Part shown: piece by piece, positions 46,102 through 56,914 of the stretch
Layout of the letters: the number at the start of each line of letters is the position of its first letter
Position numbering within the stretch: the stretch's first letter is position 1
From: an uncultured Phocaeicola sp.
Lineage (GTDB): Bacteria > Bacteroidota > Bacteroidia > Bacteroidales > Bacteroidaceae
Length of the DNA: 64,000 bases
Direction: 5' to 3'
NCBI GenBank assembly: GCA_944320605.1
Contig: CALUIE010000003.1
Coordinates: 1-64,000, forward strand
The notes under the pieces: generated by a model
Told to the model about the DNA's origin: nothing
The model's input: the letters and a program-made list of their open reading frames with translations, nothing else
Database searches by the model: none
Made by a program: the position numbers and the translations under genes

Positions 46102-48039
46102 CCATTTATTTATCATATTATGAACTTCTTCTGCAATATTTTTTGCAAAATTTTCTATTTTCATGCTTCCCTTATCTCCTTCACCTTGTTTTCTTACAGC
46201 GACTTCACCATTTTCAGCTTCTTTTTCACCTACTATAAGCATATAAGGGATACGTTTCATCTCATTATCGCGTATTTTACGACCTATTTTCTCGTTTCTG
46301 TCATCAACTAAAGCACGGATATCATATTTCTTAAGTTCCATACGAACATGATCTGCATATTCATTGAATTTTTCAGAAATAGGAAGAATAGCAACCTGAT
46401 CCGGAGTCAACCACAATGGGAACTTACCTGCCGTATGTTCGATAAGAACAGCTACGAAACGTTCCATTGAACCGAAAGGAGCACGGTGAATCATCACAGG
46501 ACGATGCTTCTGGTTATCAGATCCCATATATTCCAACTGGAATCTTTCCGGCAAATTGTAATCAACCTGAATAGTACCTAACTGCCAACGACGACCAAGT
46601 GCATCTTTCACCATAAAGTCAAGTTTAGGTCCATAGAACGCAGCCTCACCATATTCTATTTTTGCAGGTAAGCCTTTTTCCTGACACGCTTCAATAATAG
46701 CCTGTTCAGCCTTTTCCCAGTTTTCTTCAGACCCGATATATTTTTCACGGTTCACTTTGTCTCTCAATGAAATCTGAGCTTCAAAGTTTTCAAGTCCCAT
46801 AGAAGTGAACACGATTGAAATGATATCCATTACTCTCAAGAACTCATCCTTAACCTGGTCAGGGCGGCAGAACAAGTGAGCATCATCCTGTGTAAAGCTA
46901 CGTACACGAGTCAAACCGTGCAACTCACCACTCTGTTCATAACGACATACAGTACCGAACTCAGCAATACGCAAAGGAAGGTCACGATATGAACGTGGAG
47001 AATTCTTATATATCATACAGTGATGAGGACAGTTCATTGGTTTAAGGAAATATTCCTCACCTTCTTCCGGAGTATGAATTGGTTGGAAAGCATCCTTACC
47101 ATATTTAGCATAGTGTCCTGAAGTTACATAAAGAAGTTTGTTACCTATTGGAGGACACATTACTTCCTGATAATCGTATCTTGCCTGAATACGACGCAAG
47201 AAGTCCTGAAGACGGATTCGCAAAGCTGTTCCTTTTGGCAACCACATTGGCAGACCTTTACCTACAGTATCAGAGAACATGAACAGATCCATTTCTTTTC
47301 CGATTTTACGGTGGTCACGTTTCTTAGCCTCTTCCAACAATGCAAGATATTCATCAAGCATTTTCTTTTTTGGGAAAGAAATACCATAAATTCTTGTCAT
47401 CTGCTTACGGTCTTCCTGACCTCTCCAGTAAGCACCCGCAACTGACAAAAGTTTCACAGCCTTGATAGGAGCTGTTGATGTCAAGTGAGGTCCACGGCAC
47501 AAGTCTGTAAATGCACCCTGAGTATAAGTTGTGATATGTCCGTCTTCCAATTCAGAGATAAGTTCACACTTATAAGTTTCTCCTCTCTCACCGAACATTT
47601 TTAAAGCATCTTCCTTAGATATATTTTCACGAACCAACGCTTCTTTTTTAGCAGCCAGTTCTATCATCTTCTTTTCGATATTAGGCAGATCACCTTCTTT
47701 AATAACAGCCTCACCCGGATCAACATCATAATAGAAACCGTTTTCTATAGCCGGACCGATGCCAAATTGAATTCCGGGATAAAGTTCTTGAAGAGCCTCA
47801 GCAAGCAAGTGGGCACTTGTATGCCAAAAAGCATGTTTACCCTGTTCATCATCCCATTTATAAAGCACGAATTCCGCATCCTCATTTATCGGACGACTTA
47901 AATCAATAGTCTCACCATTAACACTGCACGCCAACACATCCTGTGCCAAACGAGAGCTAATGCTTTCTGCAATCTGCAGACCGGTTACACCTTCGTTATA
48001 TTCACGAACCGAACCATCCGGGAAATTTATCTTAATCAT
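46099..48039 (-). CDS. thrS: Threonyl-tRNA synthetase
   Basis: 646 residues with the full architecture: TGS domain ([20 protein letters not shown]), editing domain with [11 protein letters not shown], class II catalytic core ([34 protein letters not shown]), and C-terminal anticodon-binding domain ending near residue 640. First gene of the thrS-infC-rpmI-rplT order common in bacteria. Confidence 0.98.
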   Translation of the reverse strand: MIKINFPDGSVREYNEGVTGLQIAESISSRLAQDVLACSVNGETIDLSRPINEDAEFVLYKWDDEQGKHAFWHTSAHLLAEALQELYPGIQFGIGPAIENGFYYDVDPGEAVIKEGDLPNIEKKMIELAAKKEALVRENISKEDALKMFGERGETYKCELISELEDGHITTYTQGAFTDLCRGPHLTSTAPIKAVKLLSVAGAYWRGQEDRKQMTRIYGISFPKKKMLDEYLALLEEAKKRDHRKIGKEMDLFMFSDTVGKGLPMWLPKGTALRIRLQDFLRRIQARYDYQEVMCPPIGNKLLYVTSGHYAKYGKDAFQPIHTPEEGEEYFLKPMNCPHHCMIYKNSPRSYRDLPLRIAEFGTVCRYEQSGELHGLTRVRSFTQDDAHLFCRPDQVKDEFLRVMDIISIVFTSMGLENFEAQISLRDKVNREKYIGSEENWEKAEQAIIEACQEKGLPAKIEYGEAAFYGPKLDFMVKDALGRRWQLGTIQVDYNLPERFQLEYMGSDNQKHRPVMIHRAPFGSMERFVAVLIEHTAGKFPLWLTPDQVAILPISEKFNEYADHVRMELKKYDIRALVDDRNEKIGRKIRDNEMKRIPYMLIVGEKEAENGEVAVRKQGEGDKGSMKIENFAKNIAEEVHNMINKW

Positions 48040-48127
48040 GATTTTATATTTTAATCTTATTTCACTTCAATTTTATCCGCAAAAATAGTAAAAGTTTCTT
48101 TAATAGGTTTCTTTTTGATATAAAATG

Positions 48128-50128
48128 TTATTCCTGTTTTGCCGTAAAGCGTTTTATAATATTGTATGCCGAGAAAAGTCCCAACTCACCGGCCTTACTC
48201 AAATCTTGTATTCCTAACCGGTTATTTCCAAGGAATACATGAGTAAGTCCTCTGTTAAAATAAGCATCAGCCATATTAGGATCTATTTCCAGCACCTTAT
48301 TATAATCTGCTATCGCACCTCTATAATCCTTCATTATTGTCAGGATATTAGCTCTGTTATAATATGCATACACAAAATCAGGAGCCAAATCTATCACCTT
48401 ATCCAAATCCTCACGTATCTTGGCATAATCCAACGTCCTTACCTGCGCTGTTTTATCATCAGATACCACTATTTCGAAACTCTTTTCACGCTTTTTATAT
48501 TCAAGCTCCTTGTAATGAATCAAAGCACGGCTGAAATATGCCGGAAAGAAAGTTGAGTCTCTCTCAACACACTCATTCAAGTCATTCAAAGCATTATCGA
48601 AGTCCTGTACCAAATAAAAATCCAAGGCGCGAGAATAATAATTCAATGCATTATCCGGATTATTCGCTATAGATGCCGACAACTGATCAATAGAGGTAAA
48701 ATGTTGTTTCACCTGTTCCTCGCTCAATGGCATTTCATTATTGGTTATAATCAACCTTTCCGGGAAAAGATGCCTTTCATTCATTTGAGCAATTCTATTG
48801 TCAAAATTAATCTGTCTCCGGACTTCATCTTTTCGCTCATAATAAGTCAGAGCAAACATCGGTTGAGGTAATATATTTATATTCTTATCCTGAACCCTTC
48901 CTCGATAATTGGTCTTATACTTACTTTCCGTATCATCATTATCTGCAACAACTATCTTACGATAGTTATTCATATTCTTATCCGATTTCTTTCTGGTCTT
49001 ATCATTAGATGCCGTATTATTTTTAGTACCAGTCTGTGCATCTATCTGAGCCTTTAACATTACCACTTCGTCAGCATCAGCCTTTTTCAAATCTCCCATT
49101 TTACGATATGCCTCTGCCCTACACTGATAACCCGGCATAAAATTCGGATATTCATCAAGAACCGCCGTAAAATCAGAAACAGCACCCTTATAATCACCAG
49201 TCTTGCTACGAAGCAATCCTCTATTAAATGCAGCCATAAGATTATCTGGCTCAACACTTAACACAAAATCAAAATCCTCTATGGCCCTATTGTCATCACC
49301 AACTTGTGATCTTAACAATCCACGGTTATAATGTCCTATCAGATTATTTTTGTCAATATCCAACGCTATATCATAATCAGCCATTGCTCCGCGCAGATTA
49401 TTCTGATAATATCTCGCCAAAGCTCTGTTTATATAAATTCCGGAATTCTTAAACGACAGTCTGGCGGCCTCATCAAAATCAGACTCCGCTTCATAATACT
49501 TGCCTTTCTGCATAAACAACACAGCCCTTGATGCCCACGTATCAGGATTATACCTATCCATTTCGATAGCCTTGTCAGCATCAGTCATTGCCTGCAACGT
49601 ATCTTTCATTTTCAAAGACACTTCAGTACGCATCAGGTAAGCGTCTGTATATTTAGGGGAGATAGAGATAAGCGTATCAAGTTCTGCTCTGGCTGTAGAA
49701 TAATCCTTTTTCTGTATCCTGCACAATATCAGATTATGCCATAAAGCCTCATTTTCAGGTTCTATAGTCAAAGCCTTCTGATAATCAGATATAGCTCCGT
49801 CAAAATTATCCTGACGTATTCTTGAAATACCTCTTATCTGATATGTGTTTGCCACAAACGGATTTCGTTCAATAGATTCCGTACAATCGGCTTCAGCTCC
49901 CTGAAAGTCATCTAAATTTATTTTAGCCAGTCCTCTATAAAAAAAAGGCTCGGCCAAGTATGGCTTTGCATTTATAACCTGATTAAAATATTGTATGGAC
50001 AAAACATAGTCCTCAAAATAGAGAGCATTTTTACCTATGGTCATAACCCTATCCGTATTAATTTGAGACAGGGCTACCATAGGCATAATTAAGCCTATAT
50101 ATAATATGTATAAAAGCTTTTTTATCAT
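48128..50128 (-). CDS. Exported TPR-repeat protein
   Basis: 666 residues from the ATG overlapping the def stop by 4 nt. Signal peptide [17 protein letters not shown]. About ten TPR units follow ([40 protein letters not shown]), then a polar linker rich in Asn, Lys and Asp (about 365-430), then further TPRs near the C-terminus ([20 protein letters not shown]). A periplasmic scaffold; partner unknown. Translationally coupled to def. Confidence 0.88.
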   Translation of the reverse strand: MIKKLLYILYIGLIMPMVALSQINTDRVMTIGKNALYFEDYVLSIQYFNQVINAKPYLAEPFFYRGLAKINLDDFQGAEADCTESIERNPFVANTYQIRGISRIRQDNFDGAISDYQKALTIEPENEALWHNLILCRIQKKDYSTARAELDTLISISPKYTDAYLMRTEVSLKMKDTLQAMTDADKAIEMDRYNPDTWASRAVLFMQKGKYYEAESDFDEAARLSFKNSGIYINRALARYYQNNLRGAMADYDIALDIDKNNLIGHYNRGLLRSQVGDDNRAIEDFDFVLSVEPDNLMAAFNRGLLRSKTGDYKGAVSDFTAVLDEYPNFMPGYQCRAEAYRKMGDLKKADADEVVMLKAQIDAQTGTKNNTASNDKTRKKSDKNMNNYRKIVVADNDDTESKYKTNYRGRVQDKNINILPQPMFALTYYERKDEVRRQINFDNRIAQMNERHLFPERLIITNNEMPLSEEQVKQHFTSIDQLSASIANNPDNALNYYSRALDFYLVQDFDNALNDLNECVERDSTFFPAYFSRALIHYKELEYKKREKSFEIVVSDDKTAQVRTLDYAKIREDLDKVIDLAPDFVYAYYNRANILTIMKDYRGAIADYNKVLEIDPNMADAYFNRGLTHVFLGNNRLGIQDLSKAGELGLFSAYNIIKRFTAKQE

Positions 50129-50679
50129 TTCACAGTTTTCACCTTGTAAGCACAACGAGCCTTACCCTCAACCATTTTGTTAAGTTTTCCTTTTATCATC
50201 TGTTTCCTGAGCGGAGACAAATGATCGATAAACATCGTACCGTCCAAATGATCAAACTCATGCTGCATAACCCTTGCCAAATATCCTTCTACCCATTCAT
50301 CATGCGGATTTAAATTTTCATCAAGGTAAGTAACATGAATTTTGTCCGGACGTTTTACGCTTTCGTGTATTCCCGGCAAACTCAAACACCCTTCTTCCAT
50401 AGAGACCAATTCTTCTCCTGTTTCAACTATATGTGCATTGATATAAGCCTTACGAAAATCCTTGAACTCTGGCATCTCATCAGACAATACATCCAGATTT
50501 ATCACTACCACACGTATAGGCAATCCTATCTGTGGGGCAGCAAGTCCCACTCCGTCTGCACGGTCCATAGTTTCAAACATATTTTCTATCAGTTCTTTTA
50601 AATTCGGATAATCCGGGGTTATATCTTCAGCCTCCTTACGCAAAACAGGTTGGCCATATACATAAATCGGTAAAATCAT
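50125..50679 (-). CDS. def: Peptide deformylase
   Basis: 184 residues, removes the N-formyl group from new proteins. All three motifs are intact: [18 protein letters not shown] (metal-binding Cys) and QHEFDHLDG (two metal-binding His and the catalytic Glu). 22 nt downstream of yqgF; overlaps the TPR gene. Confidence 0.97.
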   Translation of the reverse strand: MILPIYVYGQPVLRKEAEDITPDYPNLKELIENMFETMDRADGVGLAAPQIGLPIRVVVINLDVLSDEMPEFKDFRKAYINAHIVETGEELVSMEEGCLSLPGIHESVKRPDKIHVTYLDENLNPHDEWVEGYLARVMQHEFDHLDGTMFIDHLSPLRKQMIKGKLNKMVEGKARCAYKVKTVK

Positions 50680-50701
50680 CTTTATATTCTTATTCTTTTT
50701 A

Positions 50702-51118
50702 TTAATATTTCTTTGATTCGAGATATGACTGCAGTATTATCGTAGCACTTATTTCATCCACCAATGCCTTGTTCTGTCTGTCTTTTTTCTTTAAACCACC
50801 AACCAACATAGCCTGATGCGCAAGTACGGAAGTAAACCTTTCATCAACAAGTTCTACAGGTGTCCCAGGAAGCAATTTTTTAAGTCTGTTCATAAAAGGA
50901 ACTATATTTTTCATATTCTCCGAATCCTCATAGTTCATTTGTTTAGGATGCCCTATAATGATTCTTTCGACTTTTTCCTGAGCTACATACTTCATTATGA
51001 AATCCGCTAATTCATGCGTAGGCACAGTGGTAAGACCGCTTGCAATAATCTGCATCGGATCCGTAACAGCAAGCCCTGTACGCTTTCTTCCGTAATCTAT
51101 AGCTAAGATTCTACTCAT
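50702..51118 (-). CDS. yqgF: YqgF/RuvX-family Holliday junction resolvase-like protein
   Basis: 138 residues from [15 protein letters not shown]; a Met four codons upstream is possible. RNase H-like fold with the first acidic motif [14 protein letters not shown], a middle [11 protein letters not shown] strand and [17 protein letters not shown] near the end. Implicated in pre-16S rRNA 5' maturation and in recombination. Co-directional with def. Confidence 0.93.
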   Translation of the reverse strand: MSRILAIDYGRKRTGLAVTDPMQIIASGLTTVPTHELADFIMKYVAQEKVERIIIGHPKQMNYEDSENMKNIVPFMNRLKKLLPGTPVELVDERFTSVLAHQAMLVGGLKKKDRQNKALVDEISATIILQSYLESKKY

Positions 51119-51189
51119 AAGTGGCAGCAAATTTACAAATTAATTTATTAACGCCTTGTATATAAGACTTAAAAAATCATAGCATTTGG

Positions 51190-52143
51190 TTAATACACCA
51201 ACCCTACATTGTCTATCCAAAGAGTATTTCCGGGCGACCCGACAAATGCTCCTCCTATACTTGAAGTAAACTGTACAAGTATGTGTGTAGGCTTTTCATC
51301 CTTGTCTGCCCATCCGTCTTCCTTTATCATAACACTTTCGCCTTTACTGTTTCTGGCATGATAACCTCCTGTACCCAAAGACATAAGTTCAGGGACATAC
51401 CTCCTATCATTTGTGATATCACCATACATAATCTCGTATGTTGCTCCATCTACCCAGTTAGAAGAAGATGTATATTTCACGGCTGCGGTTCCTACCCTTT
51501 TAGCTATTATATTACCTTCTGCGTCTTCAGTCCTTTTCTGAAGGAAGCAAACCATTATAGCCGCATCCTTCCCCTTGACAACCGACTTTTTGCTAAAACC
51601 TGTCAAGCGTATTCTATCAGACTGATCAGACATCTTAACTTTATAGTCATAGCGGATAGCCTTCGGTCTTGATGTAAACGGTATTCCACAATTCAGAGCT
51701 TTTTCTCCGTCTTTGGTACCGGTTATAGGTTCTTTTATATCACCAAGGAACATAGATCCTGAAGCCAATACCGTAATATTTACTAAACCCAAAACCTTTA
51801 CACTTTCAATATGTGTTTCCAGTCGGGCACATTTACCATACCAGCGTTTTTCAGGATACACACTTGTATTGGTCTTGACTATACCTACCACCTTGGCCAT
51901 TACATTAGAATTTCCCCATGGCGAGCCACCCTGATTCTTGTACGGATTATTACCATCAAGTTCCATATCCGGTCCCAATTCATACAGATGTTTTACATTA
52001 CCTCCTATTATGCCCGATTCTTCTATTCTTCGGGTTACCCAGTGATCCATGTCACCGTATTTAAACAGCTCAAACTTTTCCTGAGCAGAAACCGATACAG
52101 CAAATAAAATGCCAATCAAGCAAACATAATACCTATTTTTCAT
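51190..52143 (-). CDS. Exported PCMD-domain protein
   Basis: 317 residues with a signal peptide (IGILFAVSVSAQEKF). The rest matches the putative carbohydrate-metabolism domain (PCMD) typical of Bacteroidetes: WYGKCARLETHIESVKVLG, FTSRPKAIRYDYKVK and, at the end, GSPGNTLWIDNVGLVY. It looks like a beta-sandwich carbohydrate-binding module. -7 box TAccTTTG at 52177-52170. No glycan-use cluster adjoins it. Confidence 0.8.
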   Translation of the reverse strand: MKNRYYVCLIGILFAVSVSAQEKFELFKYGDMDHWVTRRIEESGIIGGNVKHLYELGPDMELDGNNPYKNQGGSPWGNSNVMAKVVGIVKTNTSVYPEKRWYGKCARLETHIESVKVLGLVNITVLASGSMFLGDIKEPITGTKDGEKALNCGIPFTSRPKAIRYDYKVKMSDQSDRIRLTGFSKKSVVKGKDAAIMVCFLQKRTEDAEGNIIAKRVGTAAVKYTSSSNWVDGATYEIMYGDITNDRRYVPELMSLGTGGYHARNSKGESVMIKEDGWADKDEKPTHILVQFTSSIGGAFVGSPGNTLWIDNVGLVY

Positions 52144-52178
52144 AATGCGACAATACTAATTACAGATTGCAAAGGTAC

Positions 52179-52210
52179 AAAAAAAAGCGACAGCACATAC
52201 GCCATCGCTT
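52179..52210 (-). terminator. Terminator of the SPOR gene
   Basis: On the minus strand AAGCGATGGC pairs with GCTGTCGCTT (10 bp with G-U pairs) around a 6-nt loop, followed by eight T. The T run abuts the promoter box of the next gene. Confidence 0.92.
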
Positions 52211-52253
52211 ATAATATGATAATTGGAATAATAAATCCGAGCTATCAACAATA

Positions 52254-52754
52254 TCAATACACACGGTATAATAACCATGAGCCCTGGAAATCCTGACGAT
52301 TTGGATATTTAGCCTTGAAAGCATCTCTTGCAGCCGCAGCCTCTTCCCTTGTATCAAAAGAAGCAACAATCACACGATACATATTTCTTTCCGCATTATA
52401 TACCACTTTTGCATTATATCCCTGACCATCGAGTGTTGATTTCAATCCATCGGCATTAGCTTTAACTCCGAAACTACCGCATACCACGCTAAATGCTTTA
52501 AGCCCATCACCTGATACCAGCTCAACCTTTTCCTCGCGAACCGGTGCAGGAGCAACAGGAGCTGTTTCAACTACCGGAGCAGCCTCTACAACAGGAGCAG
52601 CTTCTACTACAGTTTCCTGCTTGTTTGCAGCTTCAGCCAACTCATTTTGTTTAGCTTTTTCGTATGCTTTTTTATAAGCACTTTCACTTGATTTGCAAGA
52701 AGAGAATGCCAGAACAAGGCATAATCCCATTCCTAAAACGAACAATTTTTTCAT
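52254..52754 (-). CDS. SPOR-domain lipoprotein
   Basis: 166 residues. Lipoprotein signal LVLAFSSCKSS (Cys near 20), a Lys/Glu/Ala-rich helix, a flexible Ala-Pro-Val repeat (VVEAAPVVEAAPVVETAPVA), and a C-terminal SPOR domain (FSVVCGSFGVKANADGLKST; MYRVIVASFDTREEA). SPOR domains bind denuded peptidoglycan at division sites. -7 box TActTTTG at 52813-52806. Confidence 0.92.
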   Translation of the reverse strand: MKKLFVLGMGLCLVLAFSSCKSSESAYKKAYEKAKQNELAEAANKQETVVEAAPVVEAAPVVETAPVAPAPVREEKVELVSGDGLKAFSVVCGSFGVKANADGLKSTLDGQGYNAKVVYNAERNMYRVIVASFDTREEAAAARDAFKAKYPNRQDFQGSWLLYRVY

Positions 52755-53036
52755 TTTGCCTTACATTTATTTGTTTAAATAATTTGCTAACTTAGTTTTT
52801 CATGGCAAAAGTAGTAATATAAACCTTTCTACGCTGTTAAAATCAGTTAATTATACATCAGACTGAATAAATAGTTATTTTTTTACGAACAAAAACAGAC
52901 AAAATACAATCTTTTTTATTAGATTTGTAGAAAACAAAAAATAAACCTGTTTATGATGACGTTTATTAATATTTAGTATGCACATTTGCAATAAAATATA
53001 AAGACGTATCATACACAATGATAAAAAATAGTTATC

Positions 53037-53240
53037 ATGAAAGCATTGAACATTGTAGCAGCATTCTTAGGCGGAGTAGCCTTAGGTGCAGCAGCCGGAA
53101 TTCTATTCGCTCCGGAGAAAGGCGAAGAAACTCGTAGAAAAATAGCTGAAATCCTTCGTCAAAAGGGTATCAGACTAAACCGTGCTGAAATGGAAGACTT
53201 AGTTGACCAAATTGCAGCAGAAGTAAAAGATGCCGAATAA
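53037..53240 (+). CDS. YtxH-domain small protein
   Basis: 67 residues. A Gly/Ala-rich membrane segment (AAFLGGVALGAAAGILFAPE) followed by GEETRRKIAEILRQKGI, the YtxH signature; related to general-stress proteins. First of three small-protein genes. TAgaTTTG at 52920-52927 is a plausible promoter box. Confidence 0.88.
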   Translation: MKALNIVAAFLGGVALGAAAGILFAPEKGEETRRKIAEILRQKGIRLNRAEMEDLVDQIAAEVKDAE

Positions 53241-53300
53241 AAAGACATCAGACAGAAATATAAAGATTCTGTCAGTTTTAGATTTTGAGAAAATTCATTA

Positions 53301-53370
53301 GGGATTTTAAAAGGAAAAGCCGCTCACGCAAATGCGACTGACGGAACTTCCTTTTAAATTTCCCTTTTTT
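53301..53370 (+). terminator. Branched hairpin between ytxH-like and holin-like genes
   Basis: TTTAAAAGGAA (53306-53316) pairs perfectly with TTCCTTTTAAA (53348-53358). The closed head has CCG/CGG and ACGC/GCG pairs. TTTTTT follows. It resembles an intrinsic terminator with a structured head, so the downstream genes may depend on read-through or their own promoter. Confidence 0.7.
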
Positions 53371-53393
53371 ATTAATTACAAAGTAAAACAAAT

Positions 53394-53777
53394 ATGTTTG
53401 CCAACGATAAAAGCATTGACAACCTGGAAGCATTGTTCAAGGAAATAAAAAAATACATCGAACTTCAAGGACAATACATAAAACTTGACCTGGTGGAAAA
53501 ACTCACCATTCTCATATCAACACTCATTCTTATTTGTGTTCTCATCGTATTGGGAATGACAGCCTTGTTTTATTTTTCATTCATGTTGGTTTATACTATA
53601 GACTCTTTTGTAAACAACATAATAGCAAGTTATGCCATAATCGGCGGATGTATATTATTGCTTGGTATAATCATATACATTCTCCGACAAAAAATAATCT
53701 TCCAACCAATGGTCAATTTTCTGGCAAGACTATTCCTTGAAGATAAAGATAAAGAAGATAATAACACTAAACAATAA
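53394..53777 (+). CDS. Phage-holin-superfamily (Actinobacterial holin-X-like) membrane protein
   Basis: 127 residues with two long membrane helices (ISTLILICVLIVLGMTALFY; SYAIIGGCILLLGIIIYIL) after an amphipathic helix with LQGQYIKLDLVEKLT. This is the DUF1469/holin_3_6 layout found in chromosomal stress cassettes beside YtxH; no phage genes are present. Confidence 0.85.
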   Translation: MFANDKSIDNLEALFKEIKKYIELQGQYIKLDLVEKLTILISTLILICVLIVLGMTALFYFSFMLVYTIDSFVNNIIASYAIIGGCILLLGIIIYILRQKIIFQPMVNFLARLFLEDKDKEDNNTKQ

Positions 53778-53781
53778 TATA

Positions 53782-54045
53782 ATGAGCGATATAACAAAAT
53801 ACAGCATACAAATTATCTCTGAAAGAAAAAACAATAAAAAAACAGAGCTAAAAGCGTCAAAAGAAAGAATATACGAACTGACGCAAAACCTATTCTCCCC
53901 CCCTGAAACAAAAAACAAGATGGACCTGATGATGCACCATTTCAACACCGGAATGGCTGCATACGATGGAATCATGACAGGAGTAAAGATATACAGAAGA
54001 ATAAAAGAAATCTTTTCAGGTAAAAAACATAAAAAGCTATCATAA
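53782..54045 (+). CDS. Small hypothetical protein of the ytxH-holin cassette
   Basis: 87 residues from MSDITKYSIQII, 4 nt after the holin-like stop; a Met 15 codons upstream lies inside that gene. Lys-rich helix, then KMDLMMHHFNTGMAAYDGIM and a basic C-terminus (SGKKHKKLS). No family recognised; membership of the cassette is its best evidence. Confidence 0.75.
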   Translation: MSDITKYSIQIISERKNNKKTELKASKERIYELTQNLFSPPETKNKMDLMMHHFNTGMAAYDGIMTGVKIYRRIKEIFSGKKHKKLS

Positions 54046-54147
54046 TTTATATCTAAAAGATAATTCATTCCAGTCATAGCATAAACTGTTATTTTTATTA
54101 TGTTTGTGCTGAAATTAAAAACTTAACATTTACAAACTGAAAAACTT

Positions 54148-54735
54148 ATGAAGAAAACTTGGATTATCATCACTATTATTGCCGTAATTGCAATCGCAGT
54201 TATTTACAGTATTTCATCTTACAACTCACTCGTATCGCAGGACGAATCTGTAAGCACAGCATGGAGTAACGTAGAGAACCAGTACCAACGCCGTGCAGAC
54301 CTTATCCCAAATCTGGTAAATACGGTAAAGGGATATGCCGCACACGAAAAAGAGACTCTTGACGCTGTAGTATCTGCAAGATCAAAAGCGACACAAGCCA
54401 CTATAAGTATTGATGACCTCACTCCTGAAAAACTTCAGGCATATCAACGTGCACAAGGTGAAATAGGTGCCGCACTTGGCAGACTGCTTGCTATAACAGA
54501 GAACTATCCGGACCTTAAAGCCAACGAAAATTTCCAGGCTTTGCAGGCTCAGCTTGAAGGAACAGAAAACAGAATCAGTGTGGAACGCAGAAAATTCAAC
54601 GAAATAGCCAAGAGTTACAATACAACAATCCGCCGTTTCCCTAAAAATATCATAGCCGGACTTTTCGGATTCGAGAAACGTCCTTATTTCGAAGCAGCCG
54701 AAGGTTCTGAAAAGGCACCGGAAGTAAAATTCTGA
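54148..54735 (+). CDS. lemA: LemA family protein
   Basis: 195 residues. N-terminal membrane helix (WIIITIIAVIAIAVIYSISS), then the LemA signature WSNVENQYQRRADLIPNLVN and a long helical bundle, ending YNTTIRRFPKNIIAGLFGF. Usually paired with a TPM-domain protein, as here (8 nt upstream of it). Confidence 0.95.
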   Translation: MKKTWIIITIIAVIAIAVIYSISSYNSLVSQDESVSTAWSNVENQYQRRADLIPNLVNTVKGYAAHEKETLDAVVSARSKATQATISIDDLTPEKLQAYQRAQGEIGAALGRLLAITENYPDLKANENFQALQAQLEGTENRISVERRKFNEIAKSYNTTIRRFPKNIIAGLFGFEKRPYFEAAEGSEKAPEVKF

Positions 54736-54742
54736 TACGACT

Positions 54743-55675
54743 ATGAGAAGACTGCATTTCGTAGCAATACTGCTCGCATTGTGCTGTTGCATGACGGCTA
54801 CCGCAAAAGAATATAAGGTAGAAGATGTCCCTATGGTACATCTTATGGATCGTACCAGATATGTCAGCAATCCTGACAATATTCTTTCTACCTCTACTGT
54901 TGCCGCCATAGACACTACACTGTTTTCACTGGAGCAGAAAACAGGAATACAGGTCCTTGTAGTTGCCGTAGAACAGATTGAAGGTGGCGACTGTTTTGAT
55001 TTCGCATACCGCCTCGGTCAGGAAAACGGAGTCGGACAAAAAGAAAAAGACAATGGTCTGGTCATACTTCTCGTAACAGGCGAACGCTGCATCCAGTTTT
55101 CCACTGGATACGGACTTGAGGGCGTACTGCCAGATGCCGTCTGCAAGAAGATACAGGTAAGGTACATGAACAAGGCATTCTCGAAGGGTAACTGGGACGA
55201 AGGAATGCTTGCCGGAATAAAAGCCGTAAAAGGATACCTTGACGGAGAAAGCGGAACGCCGGACAAACCACGTTCTGGTTCAGGAGAAGATTCCGCGATT
55301 CTGTTCGTCATGCTTTTCGGAGTTATAGGATTTACTATGTTTTATCTTTGGCTTAATATCCGACGTCAAAAACGCTGCCCACAATGTCATAAGCAGACTA
55401 TGAAAGTCATTTCCAGACGTACAATAGCCAAATACCCTACATATCATATCGAAGAAATAGTGTCATGCTGCTCAAACTGTGGCCACTACGTGCGCAAAGA
55501 ACAGCGTGTGAACGATGAAAACAATCATCACCACGGCAGACGAAGCGGACCGTTCGGTGGAGGCATCTTCATGGGAGGAGGCTTTGGTCGAGGCGGCTTT
55601 GGAGGCGGTGGCTTCGGAGGTGGAAGTTTCGGTGGAGGCAGCTTCGGAGGCGGAGGTGCCGGAAGTAAATTCTAA
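54743..55675 (+). CDS. TPM-domain (YgcG-like) membrane protein
   Basis: 310 residues. Signal peptide, then a TPM_phosphatase domain (YVSNPDNILSTSTVAAID; YGLEGVLPDAVCKKIQ), one membrane helix near 190-205, a zinc-ribbon-like part with CPQCHK and CCSNCGHYV, and a Gly/Phe-rich tail of GGGSFGG-type repeats ending in AGSKF. Coupled to lemA. A 22-bp repeat cluster starts 23 nt after its stop. Confidence 0.92.
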   Translation: MRRLHFVAILLALCCCMTATAKEYKVEDVPMVHLMDRTRYVSNPDNILSTSTVAAIDTTLFSLEQKTGIQVLVVAVEQIEGGDCFDFAYRLGQENGVGQKEKDNGLVILLVTGERCIQFSTGYGLEGVLPDAVCKKIQVRYMNKAFSKGNWDEGMLAGIKAVKGYLDGESGTPDKPRSGSGEDSAILFVMLFGVIGFTMFYLWLNIRRQKRCPQCHKQTMKVISRRTIAKYPTYHIEEIVSCCSNCGHYVRKEQRVNDENNHHHGRRSGPFGGGIFMGGGFGRGGFGGGGFGGGSFGGGSFGGGGAGSKF

Positions 55676-55697
55676 CTTAAGCATGGGCATCTCCTGA

Positions 55698-55761
55698 TGC
55701 CGACCATCGTCAGCACTATTACCGACCATCGTCGGCAGCATTGCCCACTATGGTCAGCACC
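55698..55761. repeat. Tandem 22-bp palindromic repeat, locus 2 (3 units)
   Basis: Units at 55698-55719, 55720-55741 and 55742-55761 (last shortened). Same family as 34814-34899: begins TGCCGACCAT, ends GGTCAGCACCAA-like exactly as locus 1 ends GTCAGCACCAA. Intergenic between the TPM gene and aroC. Confidence 0.85.
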
Positions 55762-55832
55762 AAGATTTATACTTTCATTTCAGCTATAAATCGAAAAAAT
55801 AACATAAAACATAAATTAAAAACCAAGATACA

Positions 55833-56912
55833 ATGTACAACAACACGTTTGGAAATATATTCCGACTAACCAGCTTCGGCGAATCGCACGGGAAAGGCAT
55901 AGGAGGAGTTATTGACGGCTTCCCTGCCGGAATACATATAGATATGGATTTCATACAAAAAGAACTGGACAGAAGAAAACCCGGACAGTCTGCAATAACA
56001 ACTGCACGCAAAGAATCTGATCAGGTTGAATTTCTTTCTGGCATATACGATGGAGTATCTACAGGATGTCCTATAGGCTTCGTGGTGTGGAACACCAACC
56101 AGCATTCAAACGACTATGATAATATGAAAGATGTTTTCCGTCCGTCGCATGCTGATTTCACATATACTCAAAAGTACGGACTGCGCGACCATCGCGGAGG
56201 AGGACGCTCGTCGGCACGCGAAACCATCTCACGAGTTGTTGCCGGAGCACTGGCAAAAATAGCCTTGAAACAGTTGGGAGTTGAGATTACAGCTTACACA
56301 TCGCAGGTGGGCGAACTGAAACTCGACAAGGATTATACTTCATACGATTTAAGCGAGATTGAAAAGAATCCTGTAAGATGTCCAGACCCTGTTATGGCAC
56401 AGACAATGGCTGAACTCATTCTGAAGACAAAAGGTGAAGGCGATACCATAGGAGGAACTGTTGATTGCGTGATAAAAGGATGCCCGATAGGACTTGGACA
56501 ACCGGCATTCGGGAAACTCCATGCGGCACTCGGCAACGCCATGCTCACTATTAATGCCGCAAAAGGATTCGAATACGGACAGGGATTCGGCAACATGAAC
56601 ATGAGAGGCAGCCAACAGAACGATATTTTCTATAATGACAACGGCAAGATAGCTTTCCGTACAAACCGTTCAGGAGGTATTCAGGGTGGTATAAGCAATG
56701 GTCAGGACATATATTTCAAAGTTGCTTTCAAACCTGTCGCAACAGTACTCATGGAACAACCTACTGTGGATAAAAACGGCAATGAAACAATTCTTAAAGC
56801 CAGAGGGCGTCATGATCCATGCGTACTTCCAAGGGCTGTACCTATAGTGGAAGCTATGACAGCCATGACCATACTCGATTATTATCTGTTAAATAAGACA
56901 ACAACTCTATAA
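55833..56912 (+). CDS. aroC: Chorismate synthase
   Basis: 359 residues, last step of the shikimate pathway (EPSP to chorismate, needs reduced FMN). Signatures: [36 protein letters not shown], and the late [18 protein letters not shown]. Complete length. 2 nt before the M20 peptidase gene. Confidence 0.98.
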   Translation: MYNNTFGNIFRLTSFGESHGKGIGGVIDGFPAGIHIDMDFIQKELDRRKPGQSAITTARKESDQVEFLSGIYDGVSTGCPIGFVVWNTNQHSNDYDNMKDVFRPSHADFTYTQKYGLRDHRGGGRSSARETISRVVAGALAKIALKQLGVEITAYTSQVGELKLDKDYTSYDLSEIEKNPVRCPDPVMAQTMAELILKTKGEGDTIGGTVDCVIKGCPIGLGQPAFGKLHAALGNAMLTINAAKGFEYGQGFGNMNMRGSQQNDIFYNDNGKIAFRTNRSGGIQGGISNGQDIYFKVAFKPVATVLMEQPTVDKNGNETILKARGRHDPCVLPRAVPIVEAMTAMTILDYYLLNKTTTL

Positions 56913-56914
56913 CC

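Noticed and set aside
53394..53777. Prophage holin
   Set aside because: No phage lysin, structural or integrase genes nearby; this family is common in chromosomal stress cassettes.
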